Part shown: one piece after another, positions 35,639 to 45,121 of the stretch
Layout: each line of letters starts with the position of its first letter
Numbering within the stretch: position 1 is the stretch's first letter
Source: Gammaproteobacteria bacterium
Lineage (GTDB): Bacteria; Pseudomonadota; Gammaproteobacteria; Pseudomonadales; Pseudohongiellaceae
DNA length: 64,000 nucleotides
Direction: 5' to 3'
Assembly (NCBI GenBank): GCA_017853205.1
Contig: JAFMKB010000004.1
Coordinates: 21,580 to 85,579 of the forward strand
Translations under genes and position numbers: made by a program
The notes under the pieces: generated by a model
Told to the model about the DNA's origin: nothing
Database searches by the model: none
What the model saw: only the letters and a program-made list of their open reading frames with translations

Positions 35639-37948
35639 ATGCCAAGAATGGTAATTAGTGAGGATCGATGTGTAATTAATAGTCGGGTAGGGCAGACGCC
35701 GGTGAAGCTCGCAATTGCTTTTAGTCTGAGTGCACTGATGGCGGCCTGCGCCCCAGACGAAGGTGTTTCGGACAACGGCGTAAGCGAATCTCCGAAAGAG
35801 ACCATCAACGTTCGTTGGACCGAGCATGGAATTCCCCACATTACGGCCCAAACATGGGAGGGGCTAGGCTTCGGTTTTGCGCACTCTGTGGCGCAAAATG
35901 GTGTCTGCGTTTTGGCCAAAGAACTGGTCACAGTTAACGGCGAACTCTCAAAGTATTTTGGCGCAGAAAATGGCAACGTAAACAGCGACGCATTTCATCG
36001 CGCGTTGCTTAACGACGCTAAAATCGACGAGTATTTAGCAGCGAGTTCCGCTGACAGCAATGCGATGGATAGCGGCTACGCACGCGGCTATAACCGCTAC
36101 ATCGATACCCACGCCGATCAGCTCCCTGCATCCTGCGCTGGCGCAGAGTGGGTCAAGCCCATTGATGAACGAGACCTCGCGCGACTCGCAATTGGAGTAG
36201 GCATACGCTATGGCCTTGGGCGTGTAACAGACCAAATCGCAACAGCGACGCCTAACCAAGCGATCGCGTCACTAAAGCCGATCGATTTGTCGCTCGATGT
36301 CGAAAAAATCGGCAGTAATGCATACGCGTTTGGAAGTGAGTTAACCGACACTGGGCGTGGCATTCTTCTAGGCAACCCGCACTACCCTTGGCAAGGGCCT
36401 TCGCGGTTTCATATGGCGCATCTCACGTTGCCGGGCGAAATCGATTTTATGGGAGTTGGCCTGATTGCGACACCACGACTTGCGATTGGTTTTAACGAGA
36501 CGATTGCGTGGTCGCATACCGTCTCCACGGCTCTGCGCTTTACCTTCTTTAGACTGGATCTTGTGCCTGGTAATCCGATGGCCTACCTCGTCGGCGACCA
36601 AGAGCGCCCCATCGAAGCGATCGAAGTTGCAGTTGAGACCGCAACCGGAATAGAAAACCGAACAGTCTATTTAACGCATTTTGGCCCAGTCGTTGCAGGG
36701 CCTAATACGCCATGGAACGATCAACACGTTTATGTTATGCGCGACGTAAATTATGAAAATTACCGCACGGGTGATCAGTATGCTGCGATGCAGCGCGCGA
36801 CCGATGTCACACAGCTCAAGCAGGCGCTCGCTGATCACCAGGGTGCAGCGTTTGTGAACACAATTGCGGCCGACAAAGCGGGTGGGGCTCTTTATGCTGA
36901 CATGTCGGCTATACCGAATGTGTCGGTTGATTTGATTGCGCGTTGCGCGGTTGATCAATCTGCAGGTGCACGTATAACGACACTTAATGGCTCCGACCCC
37001 AGCTGCGATTGGCAGATAGATGAAAGCGCCGCGGCCCCGGGGCTCATGCCACCATCGCAGCAACCTAGCCTGATTACAACGACGTATGCCGGTAACAGCA
37101 ACGACTCGTATTGGCTTAGCAATCCTGCTATGCGTCTCGAAGGTTACTCGCCGATAATCGGCGACGAGAATGCGCAGCGCACGCTACGAACACGCGCAGG
37201 ACTCAAATTTGTCGAAGAGGTGCTGAACGCAGGCGAGAAATTCGACCAGGCAACTGTCGAAAATTTACTATTTACTCATCGTCACTACGGCGCCGAATTG
37301 TTCCTCGATGAAGTGCTCGAGGTCTGTGCTGATGATCCCACTCTCGCCGAGGCCTGTGCGGTGCTCGCGAACTGGGATCGTCGACAAACAGTAGAGAGTC
37401 GCGGGGCGCATATTTTCAATGAATTTTTCACGGAGACTAATCAGCTTTCTGCTTACTACGCAGTGCCATTCGACAATGCCGATCCAGTCCACACGCCTCG
37501 CGGGTTAACGGTTAGTGAAACGGCAACCCGGGAAGCTATTGTTGCTGCCTTGCATGTGGCGGTGGATCGGATAACCGACGCAGGTATTGCGCTCGATGCG
37601 CGGTGGGGTGATGTACAGTTTGAGATTCGTAATGGTGAGAAAATTGGAGTGCCGGGGGGCGATGGCCGCGCGGGGATGTTTAGCGTAATCAGCGCGCGTT
37701 TCGATGGCGACAACGGCGGCTACACGCCAATTGTAACCGGCAACAGCTACATACAGTCGGTTACGTGGAACGAAGACGGAAGCCCGAGTGCGCGCGCGAT
37801 ACTCACCTATTCGCAGTCACCGGAGCCGGATTCGCCATTCTACGCTGACCAAACCAAAATTTACTCGCAGAGCCAATGGATAGAAATGCCTTTCACTGAT
37901 GAACAGATTGCGACAAAGTTGGTGAGAGAAGAAACGCTAGAGATGTAA
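35639..37948 (+). CDS. Penicillin-acylase-family N-terminal nucleophile hydrolase, lipoprotein
   Basis: ATG 35639 sits after GAGGGAGAGGAAA and is preferred over the track start at 35543. The 769-residue product has a signal with lipobox 'LSALMAAC', so it is a membrane-anchored periplasmic enzyme. The family self-cleaves to expose a Ser: here 'IGSNAYAFGSEL' gives Ser226, followed by 'GNPHYPWQGPSRF'. Relatives hydrolyse amide bonds of acylated compounds (penicillins, N-acyl-homoserine lactones, aculeacin). Nearby thiolase, acyl-CoA dehydrogenase and TonB receptor genes suggest the freed acyl chain is consumed. The particular substrate is unknown. Confidence 0.9.
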   Translation: MPRMVISEDRCVINSRVGQTPVKLAIAFSLSALMAACAPDEGVSDNGVSESPKETINVRWTEHGIPHITAQTWEGLGFGFAHSVAQNGVCVLAKELVTVNGELSKYFGAENGNVNSDAFHRALLNDAKIDEYLAASSADSNAMDSGYARGYNRYIDTHADQLPASCAGAEWVKPIDERDLARLAIGVGIRYGLGRVTDQIATATPNQAIASLKPIDLSLDVEKIGSNAYAFGSELTDTGRGILLGNPHYPWQGPSRFHMAHLTLPGEIDFMGVGLIATPRLAIGFNETIAWSHTVSTALRFTFFRLDLVPGNPMAYLVGDQERPIEAIEVAVETATGIENRTVYLTHFGPVVAGPNTPWNDQHVYVMRDVNYENYRTGDQYAAMQRATDVTQLKQALADHQGAAFVNTIAADKAGGALYADMSAIPNVSVDLIARCAVDQSAGARITTLNGSDPSCDWQIDESAAAPGLMPPSQQPSLITTTYAGNSNDSYWLSNPAMRLEGYSPIIGDENAQRTLRTRAGLKFVEEVLNAGEKFDQATVENLLFTHRHYGAELFLDEVLEVCADDPTLAEACAVLANWDRRQTVESRGAHIFNEFFTETNQLSAYYAVPFDNADPVHTPRGLTVSETATREAIVAALHVAVDRITDAGIALDARWGDVQFEIRNGEKIGVPGGDGRAGMFSVISARFDGDNGGYTPIVTGNSYIQSVTWNEDGSPSARAILTYSQSPEPDSPFYADQTKIYSQSQWIEMPFTDEQIATKLVREETLEM

Positions 37949-37958
37949 TCTCTAGCGT
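37934..37958. terminator. 11-bp perfect hairpin at the end of the acylase gene
   Basis: ACGCTAGAGAT and ATCTCTAGCGT are exact complements around a GTA loop, spanning the acylase stop codon. On the minus strand the hairpin is followed by TTCTTCTCTC, so it could end the convergent TonB-receptor transcript; on the plus strand there is no T-run. Confidence 0.5.
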
Positions 37959-37999
37959 GCTGCTGTTTCGCAGTAAGGGGAAGCCTAGAAAAGCCTAGG

Positions 38000-40171
38000 T
38001 TAAAAAGTACCGTTGACTCGCAGGCTTAGTTCGATGCCCGTGGTCGTGCATCGGTACTCGATTTCTTCGAGAATGTCTGCCGTCGTGCGACCGACAAAAC
38101 GAGTACGACGGCGACACTGTGCTCCATTAGTTAAAGCTCCGGCATCGAACCTATACGTAGTGCCCCGCTGGTTTCGATATTCTGCAAAAAGGTTTACGCG
38201 AGGCTCGCCGACATTAAACTCAATGTCATCGACGTCGTAGCGGAACATGCCGCCGTCTATGCGATCGAAATACTGCATTCCCCAATTGACTCTTATGTCG
38301 GGGATGTCGTGTCTAAAGAACAGAGTGAAACGGCCGCGCTGGTAGTTCTGGAAGCGGCGCTTGATACCAAGATGGGGGTCGGTTACCTCGGAGTCTTGTA
38401 CATTAAGCGAAGTCGTAATAAGCAAGTTCGGCATGCCGAGGGGCGTCGCTCTAACACTAGCGCTGAGGTCCACGCCCATTTCAACGCCGTCGCCAATGTT
38501 GCCATTTACCGATTGCAGGCTGTCTTCTGATCTACTTGAGTCTAGCCTGTCGATCACATCTTGATGCTGCGCGTAAAACACTTCGGCATTAAGCACGCCG
38601 AGGTCGTCGGGCAGGCGATACTCGCCGTTAAACACATAGCGCCACTGCCACTGTTGGCGCAGGTCGGTGTTGCCCTCTAGTGTGTTCGTATCATTATCAG
38701 TTTCATCGTTAACCGCGACGAAATCGGCAAAGCTCAGCTGGTTCACGATTTTCTCGATACTGCCGCGCAATTGAAGATTTGTGCTCGGGTTATAGCGAAG
38801 ATCGATTTTCGGTTTAACGAAACTAAAATCCCGCTGGTTGCTACTGTCGCCGGATTGCGTGATCTCTGATGACTCATATAAAAGCGTCGTTTCAAGAGAA
38901 AGGGTAGGCGTGAGAGTCCAGTTATGAATGGCGAAGGGCTCGTAACGTATTTCTTGGACAGACGAATTTGCATTACTAACGGTTTGCGGAACAAGGCCGC
39001 CGACCGCTGCGGACGGTGTGCCGCCCGCTACAATACCCCCTAGCGTTAGTGCAGAATCAAGCGTAGTTTGCGCACGCTCGACACCAAACTCAATGCTCTG
39101 CGCATCGAAAAGGCTCGTCGTATACGACCCTCGAACTATCTGCTCCTCTGTCACATTATTGATGCCTAGATAGAGATTTTTTTCTTCTGAGCCATCGTCA
39201 CGGAGTTCGAATCTCTCTCTTGCTGAATCGCGATTGTCTTGATTGGCAATAGCGAGAAGTTTGAAGCGCTGCCCGTTCCTAAACGTTAATTCATAATCGC
39301 CACCAATTTCCCAGTTGTCGCGCTGACTTGGAATCTCTTCTCTTTCGCTGAGTACTGTATTCGGGGTAACCCGCAGATTTGTTGTATAGCGTTCGACATC
39401 GGTGGGGTCGTCTCGGTCGGCGTAGAGCGCATTTACTCGGAGGCTGCTGTTTTCCGATATCTCGTATCCGAGATTCATGCTGATCTCATTCTGCATCTGG
39501 TCGCGCGTGCGTGTTTCGAGAACGAGGTCATTCATCGAAAAATCACCGAGTATGCTGTACTCATCGCCGATCGACACGTTGTAACGAGGTTGGCTACGGG
39601 CAGCAAAAAGATAATCTAGCCCGCCGCGTTGACCGCTTAAAGACAAGGTTCCCCCAGGACGGAAATTCTGATCTTGATAGCGATCGATGCTCGCCTCATA
39701 AGAGATGCTGTTGGACGCAATAGCCTCAGTGAGTATGACGTTCACGATCTGGCCGCTGCCTCGCACATCGAGGTCGCCCGAGGTGCCGCGGATGATTTGG
39801 AACTCGCGAACCTGCGTCGCAGGGATCCGATCTAGCTGCTGGCTTGTCGAATTGTTTTTCCCCGCGATGCGTTTGCCGTTAATAAGCACTTGATTACCGC
39901 CACCGCCCCCCAATCCGCGGCCACCCGTTTCGGGGTTGCCGGGGATATTCGACGGCCCGCTGCTAGGCCCGCCCGCGGCGCCTTGTCCAGGAATCCTGTC
40001 GAGCATGTCTTGAGCGGTGATGGGCTGCCACTGATCGAAATAGTCCGCTGTATATATGACAGTTGAGGACTCGTCGCCGGCGTCTTGAGCCGACACAGTG
40101 CTGGTGAGTGAGCTAGCAAAAATGGCAGCGAGAGTGAATGCGCGTAAAAGGGTAGGCATGAAGCGTCTCAT
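38000..40171 (-). CDS. TonB-dependent outer-membrane receptor
   Basis: A 723-residue protein with a signal peptide (about 1-28, ending 'TVSAQD'). The plug domain (about 45-155) includes 'QDMLDRIPG', a Gly/Pro/Ser-rich insert 'GGRGLGGGGGNQVLINGKR' and 'EFQIIRGTSGDLDVRGSGQIV'. The remainder is beta-rich with alternating aromatic residues, ending in 'LRVNGTF' with the terminal Phe typical of outer-membrane barrels. It imports a scarce ligand using TonB energy. It is convergent with the acylase gene; an amino-acid permease gene follows upstream in the minus direction, which suggests amino-acid or peptide-like cargo. Confidence 0.88.
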   Translation of the reverse strand: MRRFMPTLLRAFTLAAIFASSLTSTVSAQDAGDESSTVIYTADYFDQWQPITAQDMLDRIPGQGAAGGPSSGPSNIPGNPETGGRGLGGGGGNQVLINGKRIAGKNNSTSQQLDRIPATQVREFQIIRGTSGDLDVRGSGQIVNVILTEAIASNSISYEASIDRYQDQNFRPGGTLSLSGQRGGLDYLFAARSQPRYNVSIGDEYSILGDFSMNDLVLETRTRDQMQNEISMNLGYEISENSSLRVNALYADRDDPTDVERYTTNLRVTPNTVLSEREEIPSQRDNWEIGGDYELTFRNGQRFKLLAIANQDNRDSARERFELRDDGSEEKNLYLGINNVTEEQIVRGSYTTSLFDAQSIEFGVERAQTTLDSALTLGGIVAGGTPSAAVGGLVPQTVSNANSSVQEIRYEPFAIHNWTLTPTLSLETTLLYESSEITQSGDSSNQRDFSFVKPKIDLRYNPSTNLQLRGSIEKIVNQLSFADFVAVNDETDNDTNTLEGNTDLRQQWQWRYVFNGEYRLPDDLGVLNAEVFYAQHQDVIDRLDSSRSEDSLQSVNGNIGDGVEMGVDLSASVRATPLGMPNLLITTSLNVQDSEVTDPHLGIKRRFQNYQRGRFTLFFRHDIPDIRVNWGMQYFDRIDGGMFRYDVDDIEFNVGEPRVNLFAEYRNQRGTTYRFDAGALTNGAQCRRRTRFVGRTTADILEEIEYRCTTTGIELSLRVNGTF

Positions 40172-40380
40172 TGTTCGGTAATCACAAATAGAAACCGCCG
40201 CCAGCCCGATGCAGGCTAGGGTGCGGCGTTAGAAGAATTCAAAAACAGGGAGCGATTGTACAGTCTATCTAGTGTGCTGCCTTGCCTGTGTTACAAACTG
40301 GCAACAAATGCCCGCAAATGGACCTACTTTAGAGGCCAGAATGCGGGGAATGCCTCTAAGCGCCATAACAGCGTTCGAGG

Positions 40381-41697
40381 CTAATGTTCGATCTGGCTGC
40401 CGCGGAGTGAGACCCAGTAGAAGAAGAGTCCAGAGGCGATTATTGCCAAGCCGAAGAGCGCTTCGACTGGACGATTAAGCATAACGAACCCAAGGGTCCA
40501 TCCTGTGAGACCTAAAAATATGAGCGGCGGTAAGGGGTACAGAAAGGTTTTGTAGGGCCGCGGCAGGTTGGGCTGGCGCCAGCGGAGGACGAAAATACTC
40601 GAAACCGTCGCGAAATTATTAATCGCGAGCGTAAAGCCAGAAAACACCAATACGGATTCGAATGTCGACGAAAAGATAAAGACCAAGGTGATTATTCCCT
40701 GTGCGTAAATTGCGATCGAGGGGACTCCGTGCGCGTTAGTCTTGCCAAGAGCGCTCAGCAGTGGAAAGTCTTCTCCGATCATCTGAATTACGCGCGGGCC
40801 TGCCATCACCATGGCGCTGACCGTCGAGATCAATAGCATGGCAAGCACAATGCCGGTGAAGCGCCCGCCCGCAGTGCCGAATGCTGCCTCTGCAGCGATA
40901 TACCCCACCTCGACTTCTCCTGTCATGCTGTCCATAGGCGCCGCATATAAGAATGCGAAATTTAGCGCGACATACATTAGCGTTACGATGACGGTGCCCG
41001 CTAACAATATGCCCGGCAATGTCCGCTGTGGATTCTCCATTTCGCTGCTCAGATACGTGGCCGCATTCCAACCCGCAAATGCATAGCTCACATAGATTAG
41101 CGATACGGCAAACTCCCCAGAGGTGAGCACGCCAAAATCACCGCTTCGCGGGAAAAATTCAACGGGCTGAGGGGTGTCGACGAGCACGATCGCAGCGATA
41201 ACGAACGCAAAAATGATTAGGACCTTGAGTAACGTGAAAACTAGCTGAAGGCCTCCGCTGTTTCGTCGATTAGTAGCATGCACAACGCTCAGCGCGATAA
41301 CGAGGCTGGCGGCGATAAGGCGTTCGCCCCAAGGGCCCGCGAAATCAGGAAAAATCGAGAGCATGTAAGCGGCGAATGTCATCGCTGCAAGTGCGGTCGG
41401 CCCCGCGAAGCCTATTGTCGAGGATATCCATCCAGAGACGAATCCTGCGGCCGGATGGTAAATGCGACTCAAAAAGTTGTACTCGCCCCCGGACCTCGGC
41501 AGTGCCGCACCGAGTTCGGCATAGGTCATAGCGCCGCAGACGGCGATCAATCCCCCTACCGCCCAGAGCATTAACAGGGCAAAGCCCGATTGAATGTCGA
41601 GAAGCTGAAATCCGAGGCTGGTAAACACGCCTGTGCCGACCATATTAGCGACGACGACGGCGGTAACGGTAGTGAAGCGAAACTTATCTGCAGCCAT
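40381..41697 (-). CDS. APC-family amino acid permease
   Basis: A protein of about 438 residues when started at 'MAADKFRFTTVTAVVVANMVG', where similarity to the family begins; the track start at 41805 adds a non-membrane stretch and cannot be excluded. It has about twelve spans. The APC signatures 'NMVGTGVFTSLGF' (substrate-binding unwound helix 1) and 'YAELGAALPRSGGEYNFL' are clear. It imports an amino acid or amine by proton symport in the inner membrane. It lies upstream of the TonB receptor on the same strand (209 bp apart). Confidence 0.9.
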   Translation of the reverse strand: MAADKFRFTTVTAVVVANMVGTGVFTSLGFQLLDIQSGFALLMLWAVGGLIAVCGAMTYAELGAALPRSGGEYNFLSRIYHPAAGFVSGWISSTIGFAGPTALAAMTFAAYMLSIFPDFAGPWGERLIAASLVIALSVVHATNRRNSGGLQLVFTLLKVLIIFAFVIAAIVLVDTPQPVEFFPRSGDFGVLTSGEFAVSLIYVSYAFAGWNAATYLSSEMENPQRTLPGILLAGTVIVTLMYVALNFAFLYAAPMDSMTGEVEVGYIAAEAAFGTAGGRFTGIVLAMLLISTVSAMVMAGPRVIQMIGEDFPLLSALGKTNAHGVPSIAIYAQGIITLVFIFSSTFESVLVFSGFTLAINNFATVSSIFVLRWRQPNLPRPYKTFLYPLPPLIFLGLTGWTLGFVMLNRPVEALFGLAIIASGLFFYWVSLRGSQIEH

Positions 41698-41999
41698 AGA
41701 TGAGTGGATCTCGTTAACCAAATAGAGCTGCAGCAGGTGGGCATTGCAGCGCAGTGTGTGTCCCGTGGACTCGGCATTATGGCGTTCCCTAGAGGGCGAG
41801 TCCATCGCTCAGTTAATTAGAGTGAGGCGCGCAAAATGCTTTGATTTGATCTTAATAAATTGGATAATGCTCTCGATAACTATATGAATATAATAATTAT
41901 TATTTTATTAGTTAGAATAAAACCCAAAAAATCAATTCGATTTATAAATAATTTTAATCCAAGTAACTAAGCAAGCACTCATTCTACAAGGGAAGAGAT
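41698..41999. other. 302-bp AT-rich gap between permease and receptor genes
   Basis: The divergent control region of the permease (minus) and the large TonB receptor (plus). From about 41870 to 41960 it is almost pure A/T. A possible promoter toward the receptor is TTGATT (41841-41846), 18 bases, TAATGC (41865-41870). No clear operator is seen. If the permease starts at 41805 the gap is shorter. Confidence 0.45.
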
Positions 42000-44948
42000 A
42001 TGACCATTTTCACCAAACGTCCAATAGCGGCGAGTGTCGCGAGCGCGATGTTGTTAAGTGCAGTAAGCACTCAGATTTTCGCGCAGCAGGAAATAGACGA
42101 GATCGTCGTTGTTGGGTCTCAGATTCGCGGCGCACAAATAAGCGATGCGCTGCCCGTCTCAGTGATGAACGAGCTCGATATCGAAGCCTTGGGTGTCAAT
42201 TCCGGCGACGAACTTCTCGAGTTTATGGCTGAGCAGGGCCAGAACTTTTTCAGCGAATCAGAAAATATCTCGGGCGGCGTTAACTCTGCCCGCGGTGATA
42301 TCGGTGCGTTCAATCTTCGCAATTTGGGCACGGGAAACACGCTGGTACTTTTGAACGGACGTCGCGTGGTTAACTCCGCTGCCTACCAAACCGAATCGGT
42401 AGGCGGAAGCTTCGTGCCGGTTAACACAGTGAATGTTCAGTCTATCCCCGTTACAGGCCTACGCCGAACCGAAGTGCTTCGCGAAGGCGCCTCGGCGATT
42501 TATGGCGCAGACGCGGTTGCCGGCGTTGTTAACTATGTCATGAAGAATGACTTTGATGGGCTCAATATTAGCCTCCGTGCGGATAGCTATGAGAGCATCG
42601 GGCGCGACGATGAGCGCCTCACAGTGGAGTGGGGTACTAATTTCAATCAGGAGCGCACGAACGTCGGTGCGAGTTTTAACTTCTTTCAGCGTGATCGTGT
42701 TAACTCACAGGATGACCCGCGCTGGGCCGATAGCGATTTTCGAGACCGAGTGGGAGATAACGAGTTTAATACAACTGTATTTCGCAATGACAGCGCAAAC
42801 TCTGGGTATGGGCAATACGACGTGCGCCCCAGTGTATCGAGCAATGGTCTTCGTAATGTGATTACTGACAGTGCCGGTGAGTTCGAAACCTACCCTGTAG
42901 GTGACAGCCGTTGTGAATACACCATCAATGATGAGGTCTGTGGCGCAGTCGACGGGCAGGGAACGTATCGCTATAACCTAAACGAGAACCGCGACCTCTA
43001 CTCTGAGCTTGAACGCAGCAACCTCTACGCTTACTTGAATCATGATTTCGACAACGGCATGGAAGGGTTCGGTGAGTTCAGCTGGTATAACTCAGACACC
43101 AATACGATTCGTCATCCCTCGTCGCGGTCGAGTGCAGTGGCTAAATTCCGAATGGCGGGCGATGCCTACTATAATCCGCTCGGACCTTGCACTTCGCCGA
43201 ATCGTCTTCCAGAGAGCGTTATCGGCACTGGCGTATCTTGCGATGGACTGCAACTCGAACTAGATAATTACCGTTTTACTCAAGTGCCACGTATCGTCGA
43301 TGTGTCCGGCGATACCTATCGTTTGCTCGCGGGCCTTCGTGGCGAAGTGGGGACTTGGTTCTGGGAAGGTGCTTACACCTGGTCTCGTGCCGACCGCGAG
43401 GACATCACGCGCAATCGCGTTAGTAACCAGCTTATGACCGAGGCGCTTAACGACACGACATCGGCAGGCTTCAATCCCTTTGCACCGACGACCGGCAGCA
43501 ATATTGAACGAGCGCTGGTTGACGTTGTCCGCAAGAACGAGCAAGAGCTTTCGATGATCGACTTTAAAATGTCGAGTAGCGACGTTTTCGATTTGCCAGC
43601 CGGCTCCGTCGGCATGGTTGTCGGCTTTGAGTACCGTGATGAGTCTTTTATTGACGACCGCGACCCACGCTTAGACGGGACTATTCAATTCACCGACGTT
43701 TCGGGCAATACGTTCCCGTTCATCTCGGACGTTGCGAACTCAAGCCCGACAGCCGACAGTAGCGGCGATCGTCAGGTTACTTCGCTCTATAGCGAGCTGC
43801 AAATTCCTGTTCTGAGCAATCTCGATGTTCAGCTTGCAGCCCGTTACGAAGATTTCTCTGATGTGGGAAGCACTACGGTGAGTAAGGTTGCGTTTGGTTA
43901 TCGTCCATTCGAGCCTGTGTTGATTCGCGGCTCTTGGTCCGAAGCCTTCCGCGCGCCAAATCTCGTGACTATAAACGAGGCGCAGGTCGCTCGTTCGAAT
44001 ACACGCAACGACTTCGGTTGTCTCGTGGTCGACCCTGACGAAACAGTGCTCGATTGCAACTACGGCATGCAACGTACAGCTGCGGGAAGCAAATCTCTCA
44101 GGCCAGAAACGTCAGATAACTATTCTCTCGGTCTCGTGTTTGAGCCAGTCGAAGGTCTCACTATTACTTACGACAAGTGGTCGATAGAAAAGTCAGACAC
44201 GATTGGCTTATTCGGTGAGGAAAATCACATCGCACTCGACCTGCTGCGTCGTCTAAGCGCCGGCACGAGCAACTGCGCCGCCGTCGCCACAAACCCAGCG
44301 GTTGTTCGTGATACGGATATTCCTACCGATTCTTTGCCACTATTCGCAGCGGCAGGGCTTTGTCCATTTGGCGAAGTCGCTCGAGTCGATGACGACTACA
44401 CAAACCTAGACAAGCGCACCGTTGAAGGCACTGACATCGGGATCTACTACGACGTAGAAACCGCGCTCGGCGATTTCGGTTTCCGCTATGTCGGAACATT
44501 TATGGACAAGTATGAGCAAGAGGCGGGTGGTCAAGCGGCTGAGCTCGTCGCAGCGCAGGCGGCGGGGGCATTGCCCGCCTCTGTGCCTGTTGTCGGCTTT
44601 GCAAGTCTCATTGGCCAGAATGGCAATCCAGAGCGCAAAGACACCGTGCGTGCCAGCTGGAGCAAAGGCGATTGGGCGGTTCGTATGACCGGTCTTCGAT
44701 ACGGCGATTTCGTTCAGTTGCTCTCCAATGGGCAGGTCTTCCCAATTCCAGAGATGACCACGTTTAACCTGTCGGTCGATTACAATTTCAGCATGATCGG
44801 CGATATCGATAGCCGAATTCGATTAGGTATGAATAACGTACAGGATGAACGCGCGCCGCTTGCAGATGACTCATTCGGTTACTTTGCCGATCAGCACCGC
44901 GATCTTGGCCGGTACTACTATGTAGACCTGCGCTTCCGCCTGCTATAG
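42000..44948 (+). CDS. Large TonB-dependent outer-membrane receptor
   Basis: A 982-residue protein with signal peptide ending 'TQIFAQQE', then the TonB box-like 'EIDEIVVVGSQIRG' and a plug domain to about residue 185 ('GTGNTLVLLNGRRVVNS', 'EVLREGASAIYGADAVAGVVNYV'). A barrel follows, containing 'RPFEPVLIRGSWSEAFRAPN' and ending in 'YYYVDLRFRLL'. Size and features resemble the TBDR class common in marine bacteria for peptides and sugars. An intrinsic terminator follows. The next gene is an exported carboxypeptidase, suggesting peptide-like cargo. Confidence 0.92.
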   Translation: MTIFTKRPIAASVASAMLLSAVSTQIFAQQEIDEIVVVGSQIRGAQISDALPVSVMNELDIEALGVNSGDELLEFMAEQGQNFFSESENISGGVNSARGDIGAFNLRNLGTGNTLVLLNGRRVVNSAAYQTESVGGSFVPVNTVNVQSIPVTGLRRTEVLREGASAIYGADAVAGVVNYVMKNDFDGLNISLRADSYESIGRDDERLTVEWGTNFNQERTNVGASFNFFQRDRVNSQDDPRWADSDFRDRVGDNEFNTTVFRNDSANSGYGQYDVRPSVSSNGLRNVITDSAGEFETYPVGDSRCEYTINDEVCGAVDGQGTYRYNLNENRDLYSELERSNLYAYLNHDFDNGMEGFGEFSWYNSDTNTIRHPSSRSSAVAKFRMAGDAYYNPLGPCTSPNRLPESVIGTGVSCDGLQLELDNYRFTQVPRIVDVSGDTYRLLAGLRGEVGTWFWEGAYTWSRADREDITRNRVSNQLMTEALNDTTSAGFNPFAPTTGSNIERALVDVVRKNEQELSMIDFKMSSSDVFDLPAGSVGMVVGFEYRDESFIDDRDPRLDGTIQFTDVSGNTFPFISDVANSSPTADSSGDRQVTSLYSELQIPVLSNLDVQLAARYEDFSDVGSTTVSKVAFGYRPFEPVLIRGSWSEAFRAPNLVTINEAQVARSNTRNDFGCLVVDPDETVLDCNYGMQRTAAGSKSLRPETSDNYSLGLVFEPVEGLTITYDKWSIEKSDTIGLFGEENHIALDLLRRLSAGTSNCAAVATNPAVVRDTDIPTDSLPLFAAAGLCPFGEVARVDDDYTNLDKRTVEGTDIGIYYDVETALGDFGFRYVGTFMDKYEQEAGGQAAELVAAQAAGALPASVPVVGFASLIGQNGNPERKDTVRASWSKGDWAVRMTGLRYGDFVQLLSNGQVFPIPEMTTFNLSVDYNFSMIGDIDSRIRLGMNNVQDERAPLADDSFGYFADQHRDLGRYYYVDLRFRLL

Positions 44949-44977
44949 TCTCGGGTGTGAAGTCAGTGCTAGAGAAG

Positions 44978-45003
44978 AAGGAGCCTGCTGGCTCCTTTTT
45001 TTA
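44978..45003 (+). terminator. Rho-independent terminator after TonB receptor
   Basis: GGAGCC, loop TGCT, GGCTCC, followed by seven T residues, 29 bp after the receptor stop codon. Confidence 0.85.
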
Positions 45004-45018
45004 TGCAAGTCTATTTGC

Positions 45019-45051
45019 AGCGACTACCAACTGAAATTGAAAGAAGTCGCT
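45019..45051 (+). repeat. Inverted repeat in the leader of the carboxypeptidase gene
   Basis: AGCGACT and AGTCGCT are exact complements 19 bases apart, with GCAGC/GCTGC extending the outer pairing imperfectly. It lies 71 bp before the M14 gene start and after the receptor terminator. It may be a leader hairpin or operator. Confidence 0.35.
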
Positions 45052-45121
45052 CACGCTGCTCAGGTTGTGAAAGTTAGGAAAGTTAGCACGATAAGAAAGG
45101 TTATTAAGGAGAAGCCAAATT